From contig CM074758.1 in NCBI GenBank assembly GCA_037355855.1, positions 3,259,001-3,323,000 on the forward strand: DNA of 64,000 nucleotides, in the 5' to 3' direction. Origin of the DNA: Pseudo-nitzschia pungens. Lineage: Eukaryota; Bacillariophyta; Bacillariophyceae; Bacillariales; Bacillariaceae. Position 1 is the stretch's first letter. Each line of letters begins with the position of its first letter. The translations under genes and the position numbers were made by a program. Under the pieces are notes generated by a model, which saw only the letters and a list, made by a program, of their open reading frames with translations, made no database searches and was not told where the DNA came from. Positions 10,801 to 22,089 of this stretch are shown here, piece after piece.

Positions 10801-11743
10801 GAATCTTTCGCAGGGTTACCTTGTCCGGAGCCTTGGCGAGTTCTTCCAAATATCCGCGCTGACCTCCGCTCGACCGCCCTTTGAGATGGAGCTTGCGATC
10901 CAGGTCGGCGTCGGAAAAGCCATAGTACTCTATTTCTAGGTTGGAGGGATATCCATCGGCCCCCGGTGTCGGACGGTACGGAAAGGATTCGTCGTTGAAG
11001 AGATCCAGCGGATCCAAATTCGCGGCCTCGTGGCCGTTGACTTGGTAGGCACGAATGAGATGCGAAATAGCCAAGGAATCCGAAGGTGCTGCACCCTGTG
11101 ACAATCGATCCAATAAGTATTGTAATAATTGCATTCCAAGCAATAAAGTTGGAATGCAGCAACAATGGAATGCGAAGAAATACAGCGTGACTCCAGTATG
11201 AGACCATTGCGCTACACACATGGTGCGATGCGAAACAGGCAGAATGCATTGTCCAGGAACCACGGCACGTCACTCATCGGAATTTCCACCCGGTCCAATT
11301 CCAACCAATGGAACACAAACACAATCACAAACACAAGCAACAACACATGACAAAACGCTTTGTTTCAATTCGCTTCGCTTCGCCTCGCAACCTACCCCGG
11401 CCACAGCTTCCGAACGCTTCCCGGGAACGCTCGTGGGTTTGTTGTAATCCTCGCTGTCAAACGGAACGGAATTTTCCTCGTTTTCGAAATAGGTCCGCCA
11501 CGAATCCTGCACCGAGGCCGGATCCTGTAGGTACATTTCGTACATTTGTTCGGCGTACAAGGTAGACGTTCCGTTCAGAAACGTCTCGAGCGGCATGGGA
11601 ATTTCGTCTTCTTCGTCGACCCGTGTCGAAAAGCATGCCGATGCCGATGCCAATCGCGGATACGTCCTGTGCTTCGCCGCACTCCCCATGCGTTTCGACC
11701 ACGCAAAAAGGCGTCGTTGCGACGCCAGGAGGATCTTCGACAT
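7879..11743 (-). CDS. 2-oxoglutarate dehydrogenase E1 component (six exons)
   Basis: E1 (ThDP-dependent decarboxylase) of the mitochondrial 2-oxoglutarate dehydrogenase complex; it converts 2-oxoglutarate and passes the succinyl group to lipoyl-E2 in the TCA cycle. The exons I read are 11743-11396, 11095-10203, 10053-8571, 8483-8430, 8340-8159 and 8065-7879, all GT-AG and in phase, giving 1048 aa (animal enzymes are about 1020). The first 45 residues are basic with ARTF/STRV-like features of a mitochondrial presequence. The segment FLNGTSTLYAEQMYEMYL is the conserved E1 N-terminal motif. HRGRLNVLANV sits at about 319, the ThDP motif HGDAAFAGQG at about 427, VVNNQIGYTT and CYRRNGHNE follow, and LWEAQFGDFVNGAQ marks the transketolase domain. 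Exon 4 is only 54 nt. The acceptor of intron 2 is least certain: I use CGAAG|T, because no nearer in-phase AG exists. The other joins are firm. Confidence 0.92.
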
Positions 11744-13250
11744 GGTCGGTTTCGTTATCTGCGAGTGGTGCTGTCGAGTAGTCTACGAGAATACCCGTAA
11801 AACCAGATTCGTTGGGGGCTTGGGGATAATCTTATCGTTTGGCACTGAGTTATGCGGCAATGTGTTCTTTGCAGTATTACCGACTCTGACGGTTGACTGC
11901 GTGCAACTTATTACTGTATTCGGTGTTTCTTGGAAATGATGCGTACCAGGTAAACTGAGTAACGTTACTGTACAAAACAGTATGGTGATGATGTTTCCGA
12001 CTGGTACGGTAAGTTATGATGTACCATAAACGAATAGAAATAATAATAATGAAAAGAATGGAACCCTTTTTTAGACATTCGTGCGGTCCGGTAGTTACGT
12101 AATCGTACCAGTACGGTATGACTGCTCGCACTTTCTGAGTTTCTTCCAAAATCTACCGGTATTTTAGTTACGTTTAGTGTTGCACCGGAACGACATTGCC
12201 TTAGACATTCAGTACGGGAACCATACGGTAAATCTTACGGAAATAACGGTAACTTTCGTGGAATGACGCTAATCTTACTTGTACCGTAAGGATTACTCGC
12301 CAAGGCCGAGGAAGAAGCATCTGCGAAGAAGAAGAAGATCTCGAATGTGCTTCGCCATTTCTTCGCCTTCGATCGGAGACATCAATCAACCATCAAAATC
12401 AAAACCATCCGTCATAATTTCAATCGAACTAGTCAAATAATGAATCGAACGACTACCAAAATCACATCGTTCGTGAGTTAACCTTAGTGTAATCTTACCC
12501 GGTACGGTAATCTTACAAGTTTTGACTTGCACACAATTTTACGGGGCATAACTAGACATTAGGCATGAGGTCTAATATTATTGAGCAATGGGCACCAGGC
12601 AAAAGGACAAAAGTATACTACTCGTAAGATTACCGTAGCTTGAGCGATTGCTTGTATATTTTATGATCATTGATACAGGTCCGGCAGAACCATCATTCTC
12701 TTCCTCATTGTTTCAGTTCCTCTTTCACAAGAAAGAAGCAAGTCTGAACAATTTCAGTGAGGATAGTACTATTAGTACTGGTAGGTACTACTATTGTGTG
12801 TGATGTGTGACTGGTGGTGGTGCTTCTAGTACTATCACTGTTGCTAGAAAGAATTCAATTGAGGCTACCATATGGCAGCCCCATTTTGTTGTAATAGTCA
12901 TATTGTGGAATGCTCATATTTGATAGTACTGCTGCTATACTAGTAGTAATACGCTTTTACTCTCCCACTACTAGTACTTGTGGTTTGGATCAATGCCCAC
13001 TACCTATTCCTCAGATGGTCAGATTCCCTATGCAATCAGTTCCGGAATGAAGTTATTGCAAAGTATTCAAGTTCCGTTTACAAGCTGGCATCATGCACTG
13101 GATACAGCAATGTAATAGCCATTCTAAATTGAGTTGTCTTTATTGATTAACTATGCGTTTCGGGGCAGGTCGGTACACATGCTGCTGCTCTGCGAGAAAA
13201 AATCTTGATCTATCTTTGTCAAGCTCACACAGCTGCAGTGTAGTAGATGC
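11744..13250. other. Intergenic region between OGDH and UGGT genes
   Basis: The 5' flank of OGDH and the 3' flank of the glucosyltransferase gene. No coding region is supported. The CTTAC/GTAAG motif is dense here (about 12000-12015, 12223-12290, 12478-12520 and 12620-12640). A GAA microsatellite lies near 12315-12335. Confidence 0.6.
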
Positions 13251-16200
13251 TCATGTTGACGACTCAAGCATATATTCGCTCTCGTATTTCCCAACTTCTG
13301 CATCGAGTTCTATCCAACTTTCTTCGAACAAGTCACCACTGATGATTCTCTGTCGTACGGATTATACCAGATGAGTGAAAAAGAAAAGGTTTTGCAACAC
13401 TGACTTGTCAGCACATGGTGAAACAAAAAAAAGGATCGACACGATCCACTGCAGAATACGATGGTTCCCAAACCATTGTTTGACTGAAGCAATAACACTT
13501 ACCTTGGCCATAGAGACTTTCGGTTCCTTGTGCAATGGGTTGTTGCAAAGATCGATCGTTTTCGCATCGACTTTCGTTTCATTCGAACACCAAGATTCAC
13601 ACCAGAGCCATTCCTGGGGAAGCGAGAAAATTGGAACTTGATGCTGGGCGTAATTTGGTAAATCCTGATCGAGATTTGCAAGGCTCCCGGGATCAGCGGA
13701 CAAAGCCTGGTACTGAGCACGCAGAGTGTCACCAACACGATCTTTCCTGAATTTCTCCAAGTCGACAACGTAAAGAGCCGAGATGTGATATGGCTTCCCT
13801 CGCAGATGACTCTTCCCTGTTGTACAAACAATTCATACCGAAGCAACGCGAAAGGAAAGATGAGATCACCGAGCGGCAAGAATATTGATTGATTGAACCT
13901 CGCAACATTTTGAGGCGGACAAGTATTACTCACAAAAACCTTGATTCCAGAACTGAAAGCCTAACGTTGCTTCATTCGAAGAACACATGGGAGTGTAACC
14001 ATACGGAGCACCCTCCAAGTCCATGTCCCATAGTTCCCTGAGGTCCCCTCGAATAACCTGATCAGCATCAACGTAAATTATCTTCTTCACATCCAACGGA
14101 AACAACACGTCGAGAAATAGGATTTTATATCCCCAAATTATCCTTTGTTTCTCGCTTTGTCCTCGCAGCCATTCGGGCCACTTGTATGTAACGAACTCCA
14201 GCTCGCATCCTATTCTCTTGGCCATTGCCATCGACGAGGCCTTGAAGGTGGGAGACAAGAAATTTTCAAAGAGCCAAAATTTGACCTTCGCCGATGTCCT
14301 CTTTGTCACGGACAACATCATTATCTTCAAGAATCTTTCGTATAGATGACCTGTTGCGAGAGAAAACACATGAACCACGTCGTCGTCGTCGGTTTTGGAT
14401 ATTTTTTTCTTGTCTTCGTAAAATAGCGTCGCCTTCTCATACCCAGGCTTTCGTTTCACCAGAAGCATATCGGTGCTACCACTTCCAGCAAAGTCACGCA
14501 GAACGAGTTGCTTCGTGTTGCCTGGGATGGCCTTTGTTTGTCGCACGCCCCCGCGTTTGATTTTGCCTTCTACCATCTCAAAGATCTCCGCACCTCGAGA
14601 CTTCTCGTTTATTTTTAGATCCCAAACACCAGGGTTGGCCCTCAGCTGCCAGTAGCCCGCAGTCTTCATCACGAGGGTATCCGAGTAGTGACCTTTGTCA
14701 AAGGTTTCGGCTTTCGTTTCTTCCACCCGAGTCGATCCATCAGCTTCCACATCTACGGAAACATTCTCACTCGTGGCATCGGGACTAGAGGTGCCTTGCT
14801 GCTTCGAAAGAACGAGTTGAAGTCCATTCGGTGGCGACAGAGTCGTTTCATAGCATTGCCCCGACAACAAGAGATGTTCGAGGCCGTACTCCACATTTGT
14901 AACGTGCCTTTGCAAATGCGTCTCGACCCCTGTTTGAGGATCATCGCCGCATCCCGAGTGGAGGTCGCAGCGCAGGTTGTCCGTGTCCTGAATGGCAGAA
15001 GTTTGCTGAACATCCCAGGATTCGGGAACATCCATCCGCAACGTCAAAATCTGGTCGGTAGGAAGGTTCGAAAATCGAGCAACGGGGGATCCTGCACTAC
15101 CATCAACCACCTGGTAAGCCTGGGGGTCTGCGACGAAACGGTAATAGCTAGATATCGGAATGTCTGAATCCCCGTCCAATTCCGTCCGCGGCGCCAATAG
15201 GATATCCAAGTGAAGTTTCAATTCGTCGCGAATGACCACAAGAAGGGGTGATAATCGTTGCGCAGTCTCTGTCGTAGGATCAACAATCGCCGTGACCGTG
15301 GTCCTCAAACCCTCGGCACCGTCTTCTCTTTCGTTCCATGAAAATCGGAAAGGATTGTTGCCAACCGCTTCTTTCTTTTCCAGAGACATGATCGTGGCGG
15401 ATGGGTCGGACCGTTTTCTTTCCGAATGTTTCTTGACCGACAGAAATGCCATCGTTCGTCCGATTGCATCGTACGCAAAAGATTCGTCAACGTGCGGCTT
15501 GAGGAGTTCCGACACAATCTTTGAATCGTGAAGGCTTACACGCGCTAACAATTCGAGATCGGTGCTGCCAAGCGATCTGTCATCGACACTGTATATTCTT
15601 CCATTGGCCGAGACAAAGTTCTTGAAAGGAAGCCCTTCTCCAAGGTAAGAAAGGTCACGGCACGAAGAAGAATCGGCCAAATTCTCCGCACCCTCGATCG
15701 GACCGTCGGAATCCGAGAGTTTCGCCTCGAGGATTTTCTTCAACGTTTCGGACCCGAGTTTTCCCGCCGAATTGAGGACCCTGCACAAATCGCTCCCGGC
15801 ACTCTTCCCGGTGCTCGGAACGATGCGGTACCTCGCGGACAGGCTGGTGTCGCCAATCTTTGTCGGCAAGGCATCCATGGCTTTCAGAAAGTCGACCGCG
15901 AGGCCCAGGCCCTCGGGCGTGTCGATGTCGAGCACGGCCTCGTACAGTAACACCGCGTCGACACCGGCTGGGGACGAAACGGCGTCGCCTCCCATCGATT
16001 CGGGAGTCAGAAGCGAGTCCGCTCCAAAATCGTGCGCGATCTCGAGAAACGCGTTCGAGCTCTCCGAGTCCGTCAGCAGGGGATGCAGCCTGGAAAAGAC
16101 ACCCGGCTTCTCCCCCTTGATGAGCTTGTAGTAGAAATTTCTCGGCTTTTCGTCCGTGATTTCATCGTCCACGATCATCTTGAACACGAGCTGCTGCTCT

Positions 16201-18941
16201 TGCCGGAATATCTTTTGGAATTTTTCGCCCTCGTCCTCGCCGGTGGGGAATGGTCGCCCGTTGATGAAACTCAGTCCCGGTGCTATTCCCTTTTGGGCGG
16301 CGAACATGACCGCCTTGCCGTAGGAATACTTCGACTCTTTCTCGTTCGTCCGCAGAGCGTCCGCAATCTCCTCCGCCGAGAGTGGTGATTGAATCACTCG
16401 CAGGGCGAGAAGAATCTCGTTGTGCGTGTTCAGCAAATCGGAGAGCGAATGGAAGTCCCCATTGCCGGGTCCCTTCTGTCGAATCGATGATCCCATGTAC
16501 AATTGGTACATTACCAGCAAACTGCCGTTGTTGCTGTATTTTTCCCGCATGTACGAATAAATCCGATGGAGGTCTCGCGCCGTCGCTCTGATTCGTTTGA
16601 GATCGTCTTGCGCCGGCGGGTCCTCTTTGTTCAACCAGTGGTCGGTCGGCACGGGACATCCCTTGCCGCTGGCAATGTGTTGGGCACAGGTTTCGACGTC
16701 CTTCGCGTCGACAACCAACATTCCCAGCCGCGCCGGGAATCGCTGTTCCGAGAGTTGACCGATCAGGGATTGCGCAATGCTTGTTGCGTCGCTGCCTTCT
16801 TGTCCGAGGGGATCGTCGACGAGCAACACCGTAAACAGGTTTCTTCGGACGGAGGGAGGCATTCCGTATTGCATGGCCATCATCATGCTCTTGACACTGG
16901 TGCCCCAGTTGGAATAGCTCCGGTCTTTTTCCAGATCGTTCATGTAAATGACCGAGTCTTTGTCTCCCGTCGCAAGATCGATGCGGAACATTCCCTCGGA
17001 AGAATCGTCCCGGACGCTTTCGTCGTCGTCGTCGTCTTCGCCGTAATCGTCTTCGTCGTAGTCGTCCCCGTAGTCGTCTCGGTCCTTGCTCCCGTTGTCT
17101 CTACCGGCAAAGAAAGCGTCCCCCCGGACAAAGGCATCCCGGATCTTCCCGAGGGCGACCGTCGCCGTTTCTCGTGGGAACATCGGTCGGAGCCGACGCT
17201 CTAGGGTCTCTAGTTCCTCCGCTTCGTCCCGCAGCAGCCGAATCAGATCGAACACGTTGAAGGACGGGCGCTCGATGTTGACCGGTCTTCCGTTGATCCA
17301 GAGCCCTCCCCCGCTGGTCCGAATCAACCGCTGCAGCGTCGATTCCATCGCCTCGGCAACCCTGTTGTATTCCTCGGGAACCGTTGCGTGCACCAGCGTC
17401 GATGCCACGGACGGCAGATTCTGGGAGACATCCTGCAGGGTCACCAGGGGATGGACGGATTGGGCAACGGCGGTCGCGGCCTGTATCGACAGGTGCCGGC
17501 GTTGCCAGGTGGGTGGAATGAGCTGGCTGTGCTGCTCGAAGCGCACGTGCAGCTTCCACAGTCGCTCCTGGACTCGTTCCGCCGAAAGCGACGGCTCGGT
17601 TGTTTCCCCCTCCCAAGGCGACAAGTCCAGCGCCGTGAGATTGACACCGGCCAAAAAGTGCGTCGTCAGCAAGGGATCGGAGGGTTCGGCGCGGCACTCG
17701 GCGCTGCCGGCACTGTCGCAGGTATCGACACCGCTGTCGTTATTGTCGCTGCCACCGTTGCGTCCCAGTGCGGCCAGATCGATCATGGCGCCCTGGGTCG
17801 TTTCGTCGGTTCGTTTTTTGTCGTCGTCAAAAACCTTGTATTCCACGTTGCGAATGTCGAGTCGCACCCCGTACCCCTGCAGAGAAGTGAACTCCTGGTC
17901 GTCGTCGTCCGACCCCATGTGCCGAACCACAAAGGGAATCTTGTTGTCTACCAGCGTTTGGTAAAAGGTAGCGAAGGAGATGCCACCCAGCTGGGTGTAG
18001 AGCACCAGGACCCCCGTGATCGGTTCGTTGTCGTCCCGGGTTGGCTCTTCGTTGCCGCCAGCGCCAGCGCCGCCTCTGCCAACATCCCGGTTGACGACGA
18101 TCGTTTTCGGGCCCGTGCGGACCACCTCGTTGGGCAGGAGCAGAGCGTTTCGCTCGGCCCTTGTCATTCTGGGCATCTGGTCGGGAGACCTCGGAATCTC
18201 GGCCGAGGTTTCCACAACAAACTCGGCGGTGTCCCCGTCCTTGTTCTTGTAGGCAATGACCCCAAAGGTTTCCAGAAAATCGACGTGGTCGGGATATCGG
18301 TCGTGCGCCAGGGTCCGGTGCATTTCGCAGGTCGGAGCCATGGCGCGCATCAACAGTGCCATTCGGAGCAAGCGGAGGCGGTGTTGGCGATTGTCACCGG
18401 ACGACGACGAGGATGACGACGACGAGGATGACGACGAGGAGTATTGGTGGTGATCGATCCCCGAAGCCAGCTCGAGCGCGTACTCCGTGGCGCGCTCAAA
18501 GGTGACCAGGTGGTCCCTCCCGTGGTTGATCGCAAGGGCATCCAGGAAGGAATGGTCTCCCCCCAAAAAGCAAAAGGCCTCGCACAGGACCGAGTGGGCG
18601 GAAGAAGACGGCCAGGGTGCCTTCACCGAAACCTCGATCTCGCGGTTCGCAATGGGAGACACCAGATCGTCCTTGCGATCCTCCTCAATGATCGCCGACT
18701 CGGACGACCCATCGACTCCCGAAACATAGGACCAGAGGGAAGCCTCGCAAAAGGGTCCGCTGCCACCGAGCCTCGTATTCGTATTCGTATTCGTATTCGT
18801 ATTCGTATTCGTAGTCATCATCATCATCATCATCATCGTAGCGATCCCAACCATCCGTGCGAGCAGCAGAACGGACGAAATGCTCGTCCCGGAAAAGGAA
18901 GCCGCTCGCAGGCGGCACCGAGGAGCTCTGGCACGACGCAT
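13251..18941 (-). CDS. UDP-glucose:glycoprotein glucosyltransferase (three exons)
   Basis: ER-lumenal folding sensor that re-glucosylates misfolded N-glycoproteins for the calnexin/calreticulin cycle. Exons are 18941-13934, 13816-13503 and 13349-13251; the first join makes [19 protein letters not shown] and the second [11 protein letters not shown], both as in the family. The protein has 1806 aa, longer than the usual 1500-1650 because of inserts. The start is the ATG at 18941. The N-terminal hydrophobic segment is followed by poly-Met and (Asn-Thr)n coded by CAT and TATTCG microsatellites. Thioredoxin-like UGGT domains fill the middle, with a poly-Ser insert (18405-18440) and an acidic D/E/Y insert (about 17015-17090). 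The GT24 catalytic domain begins near residue 1521 ([16 protein letters not shown]), with DxD as YVDADQ near 1625, then NLDQDLPNY and [12 protein letters not shown]. The C-terminus ends ...YMLESST, without an HDEL-type signal, in the model used here. Confidence 0.93.
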
Positions 18942-18971
18942 CGTCACTCTCTTTCCCGTTTGGGTCGTTGC

Positions 18972-19018
18972 TTTGGTTTGGTTTGGTTTGGTTTGGTTTG
19001 GTTTGGTTTGGTTTGGTT
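18972..19018. repeat. Pentanucleotide microsatellite upstream of UGGT
   Basis: About nine copies of TTTGG lie 30-80 bp upstream of the UGGT start codon, so in its 5' UTR or core promoter. The rest of 18942-19247 shows no gene; a palindrome-rich stretch of TACGGTA/GTACCTTAC words lies at 19185-19240. Confidence 0.85.
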
Positions 19019-19252
19019 TTTGTTGGGTTGCGTTGTATGTTCCGAGCGAGGCCTGAACTCGAGTGACTTTGCTGTGGAGTCAAGCTATTGCTGTCGATTT
19101 TGCTGTGGATTGTGTGTCGCGTTTTGCGTGTCCCGGTCTCTTTTAAGCCTTGTCGGAAACATCAACAATCGGGGACGAATATACGGTACGTACTCTACGG
19201 TAGAGTATATGTACCTTACAGTACCAGGTACGAGGTAAACCTTTACGAATTC

Positions 19253-19592
19253 TGTTGATTGGATACGGATATTGGTTAACGATAACTCTACCAAGTCTTA
19301 AAAAGTTGTATTTGAATGATGTACTCTATTGACTAGGTTATTCAAAAAGAATGAGAATTGATCAATTGATCTATATTCTCCATCCTTTGTTAACATTTTG
19401 ATTGATCAATACTTCATGTCGCAGTTGGTCGGTTGGATCTTTGATACAATGATGTTATCATTTGACCATCTGCTCATTATTTCATTTCATGATCCTTGAC
19501 ATTGGATCATATTCAACTCATACCACATGTTCATACCATTTGTATGATCATACAACTGCTGTTCGTCGATTATTATTCCAACATTTCCAACA
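19253..19592 (-). repeat. 3' LTR of Copia copy 1
   Basis: Direct repeat of 26005-26343 with TG...CA ends. It is the 3' LTR with respect to the minus-strand coding direction and is flanked outside by the target duplication AATTC (19248-19252). Confidence 0.93.
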
Positions 19593-19975
19593 CACTCCTG
19601 TGGTCACGTAGAACACCTATGCAACTGTACGGGTGTTCTGCGTGACGACACCATTGGGACTGGACGACCTTGCAGCTTTGGCTTGGTAGTATACCTGCTT
19701 GTAGTGGTTGTAATCGATTGGGGTAATGCCCATGATGGTGTTGCGGAACTTCTGGAACAACGACCCTTGCAACGGTTTGGTATAATAGTCGGCGATCATC
19801 TCCTTGGTGGGGCAATATTCGATGGTCACTTCCCCTTTGGCGACCCGATCGGTCACGAAGAAATACCGGATATTGATATGTCGGGTGCGCTTTGTACTGG
19901 ACGCTTTCCCATTTCGCTCCAACCGAATCGAGCTCTCATTGTCTTGATAAAGAATGTTGTTGGTCCCAAGTACTG

Positions 19976-20838
19976 TGCGTTGATATTGCTCGTCAGCAAT
20001 CTCGTAGATTTAACCGATCCGTAGATAAATCGTCTCGTACTGCGTACTGGAAAATAGGGGAAAGCCTTAACAATAATAATACATAAAGTCCTGGCAAATC
20101 GTGAGTCTACAGTCGTGGACTGTTCAAGGTCTATTGCATACACTTAGTTACTACAAGGTACTTCCCTAGAGGTACATCGGAATCGATCGAAAGGGGAGGG
20201 CATGATAGGTGTTTAATTTAGAGTGGAAGATAAAGAGTGAATAAAGGGAGCTGAGCGCAGCTCAGCTCTGTATCGTATCGTGACAGCGTTCGATAACTCG
20301 TATAATAACAGAGCTCTGTAGCTCTGGTACTGTATTCTACGGGTAGCGTATCGGAGTATCGTAGCGTAGCTCCGATTAGATCGAATCGTGTGCTAGCTCA
20401 CTTATGCTAGCCCGTTGGGTAACTGTCTGGGCCGGGTATCCGGTCATGGTACATATTATACACCAATGACCCGACCCCGGCGGTAGCATAGTATCTTAGC
20501 ATGGTATCATGGTAGGTTAGCATCTTTCAGTATCTCGTAGCATTAGCAACCCTAACCCTGTAGCATTTAGCTACACCATAACAGGTGCTTTACTCGGGGT
20601 ACGTACGATTGGTACAAATCGTATGCGACAACCCTAGTAACTTCTGCTAGCATCCATACTAAGCAGGATAGGTCTGTTGCTAAGCCTGCTGCTAAGCCTG
20701 TATGCTACCAATTAGCACACAGCTCAGCACTCAGCTCAGCACCTGTTAGTCAGCTACTGGATGTTGCTGTCTGTAGCCCCAGTAGCCCTTCTACACATGA
20801 GCCTTAGCACAGATCATAGCACCCTGGATATCTTCATG
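19976..20838 (-). mobile_element. Solo LTR of the 0.9-kb-LTR Copia family, inside Copia copy 1
   Basis: This 863-bp sequence is a diverged copy of the two LTRs at 58271-59180 and 61828-62749. It is flanked by the 4-bp duplication ACTG (19972-19975 and 20839-20842). Removing it with one ACTG rejoins the host element's RNase H frame as DGPVLGTNNILYQDN, which aligns with the homologous part of Copia copy 2. That fixes the boundaries exactly. No internal sequence remains, so it is a solo LTR left by LTR-LTR recombination. It has two 12-bp GCTAAGCCTG-type units where the others have four or five. Confidence 0.9.
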
Positions 20839-22057
20839 ACTGGGCCATCAGTGGCTTTGTCCCTGGGTACCACGTTGTCCCGGACATGCTGGCCCTGCGC
20901 GATCAGAAAGTATCTGGCCCAGCAAATAAAATTCATGTTGTCGTCCACTCCTACAACTTCGGCTTCCGTTGAACTCTTCGTGTTGAGCTTCTGTTTGGTC
21001 GAGACAGACATGACGGCTCCACGTCCGAGCGTCATCATGCCCCCGGAATGGCTCCGCATGTCGTCGTGTACGGCGAACGCAGTGTCAACATACCACTTCA
21101 CAGTCCCTGTTTCATCCCACCCCAAGACCAGCGGGAGGAACCGTGTCTCTTTTAGGTAGCTGAGAACCCTCTTTAACTTCTTTTCATCGTCAACGTCAGG
21201 GTTCTTCACTCTGGTGCACAAGTAAGCAATGGCAGTCTGGATATCTGGTCTAGCGCGTTTCGAGGCAAACAGCAATTTTGCCACATACCGGTGGAACTGT
21301 TCTGCGCGTGACTCCGGCAACTTTTTGGCGTCTGGGTTGACCTTGAACAGGTGATCTGCAGCTGGGGTCACGGCCTCGCATCCATTGAGCTCTTTTGGCA
21401 GGCCCTGTAGAATGTCCTTGATGTAATCAAACATCGTGAACTTCACCTTTCCTTTGTCCGTATAGTCAATGGTCATGCCCACATAGTCGTGAACCTTCCC
21501 CCGTGTCTCTGTTAGGGGACTAATCTTCCCAAACTCTTCATTCAAGTCCTTTATAATTCGGGACACGACAACCGAATCAACATGCGATATCTTGAGGTCA
21601 TCAACATGCCAGACTATTGTGCATTGCTTTCCATCGATCATTTTATTTACAGTGCACATATCGTATGGATTCATCTCGAAACCCCACTCGAGCAGCTTGC
21701 CGGACAGTTTCTCCCAGAATAGAAGAGCTGCCCTTACCGTGCCGTAAATTGCTTTCATCGCTTTTCCGTACAGCACCTTTCGACCTTTATTATGTAGTAG
21801 ATTTGGACGATAAGCCCCTGGATCCACTCGACATAGTAATTCGGCCATCGTCCCATCTAGTTTGATATAGACATTTTCTCCCTCAGGCATGTCTGTTTGC
21901 AGGAATGCGCCTGGTATGTCGACAGTGGCCACATCGCGTTCCTCAATTGCGTCAATTACGCATGATAGCATCAGTGCGTAGAGGGATACTGTTGGGGACG
22001 TTGAGTCCTCCTTTGATATAAATTCCCGCTGTGGTCTGCCATCAGCACATCCGCGGC

Positions 22058-22089
22058 CCTTGATCTTTCCGGTCCTTGATCTTTCCGGT
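22058..22089. repeat. 16-bp exact tandem duplication breaking Copia copy 1 pol
   Basis: CCTTGATCTTTCCGGT occurs twice back to back. One copy removed restores the reading from KRKRTGKIKG into RGCADGRPQREFISKED, which aligns with Copia copy 2. Sixteen is not a multiple of three, so this event broke the ORF. Confidence 0.9.

Noticed and set aside
16503..18416. Several plus-strand ORFs over 200 aa opposite UGGT
   Set aside because: GC-rich coding DNA gives open antisense frames; UGGT motifs are on the minus strand only.
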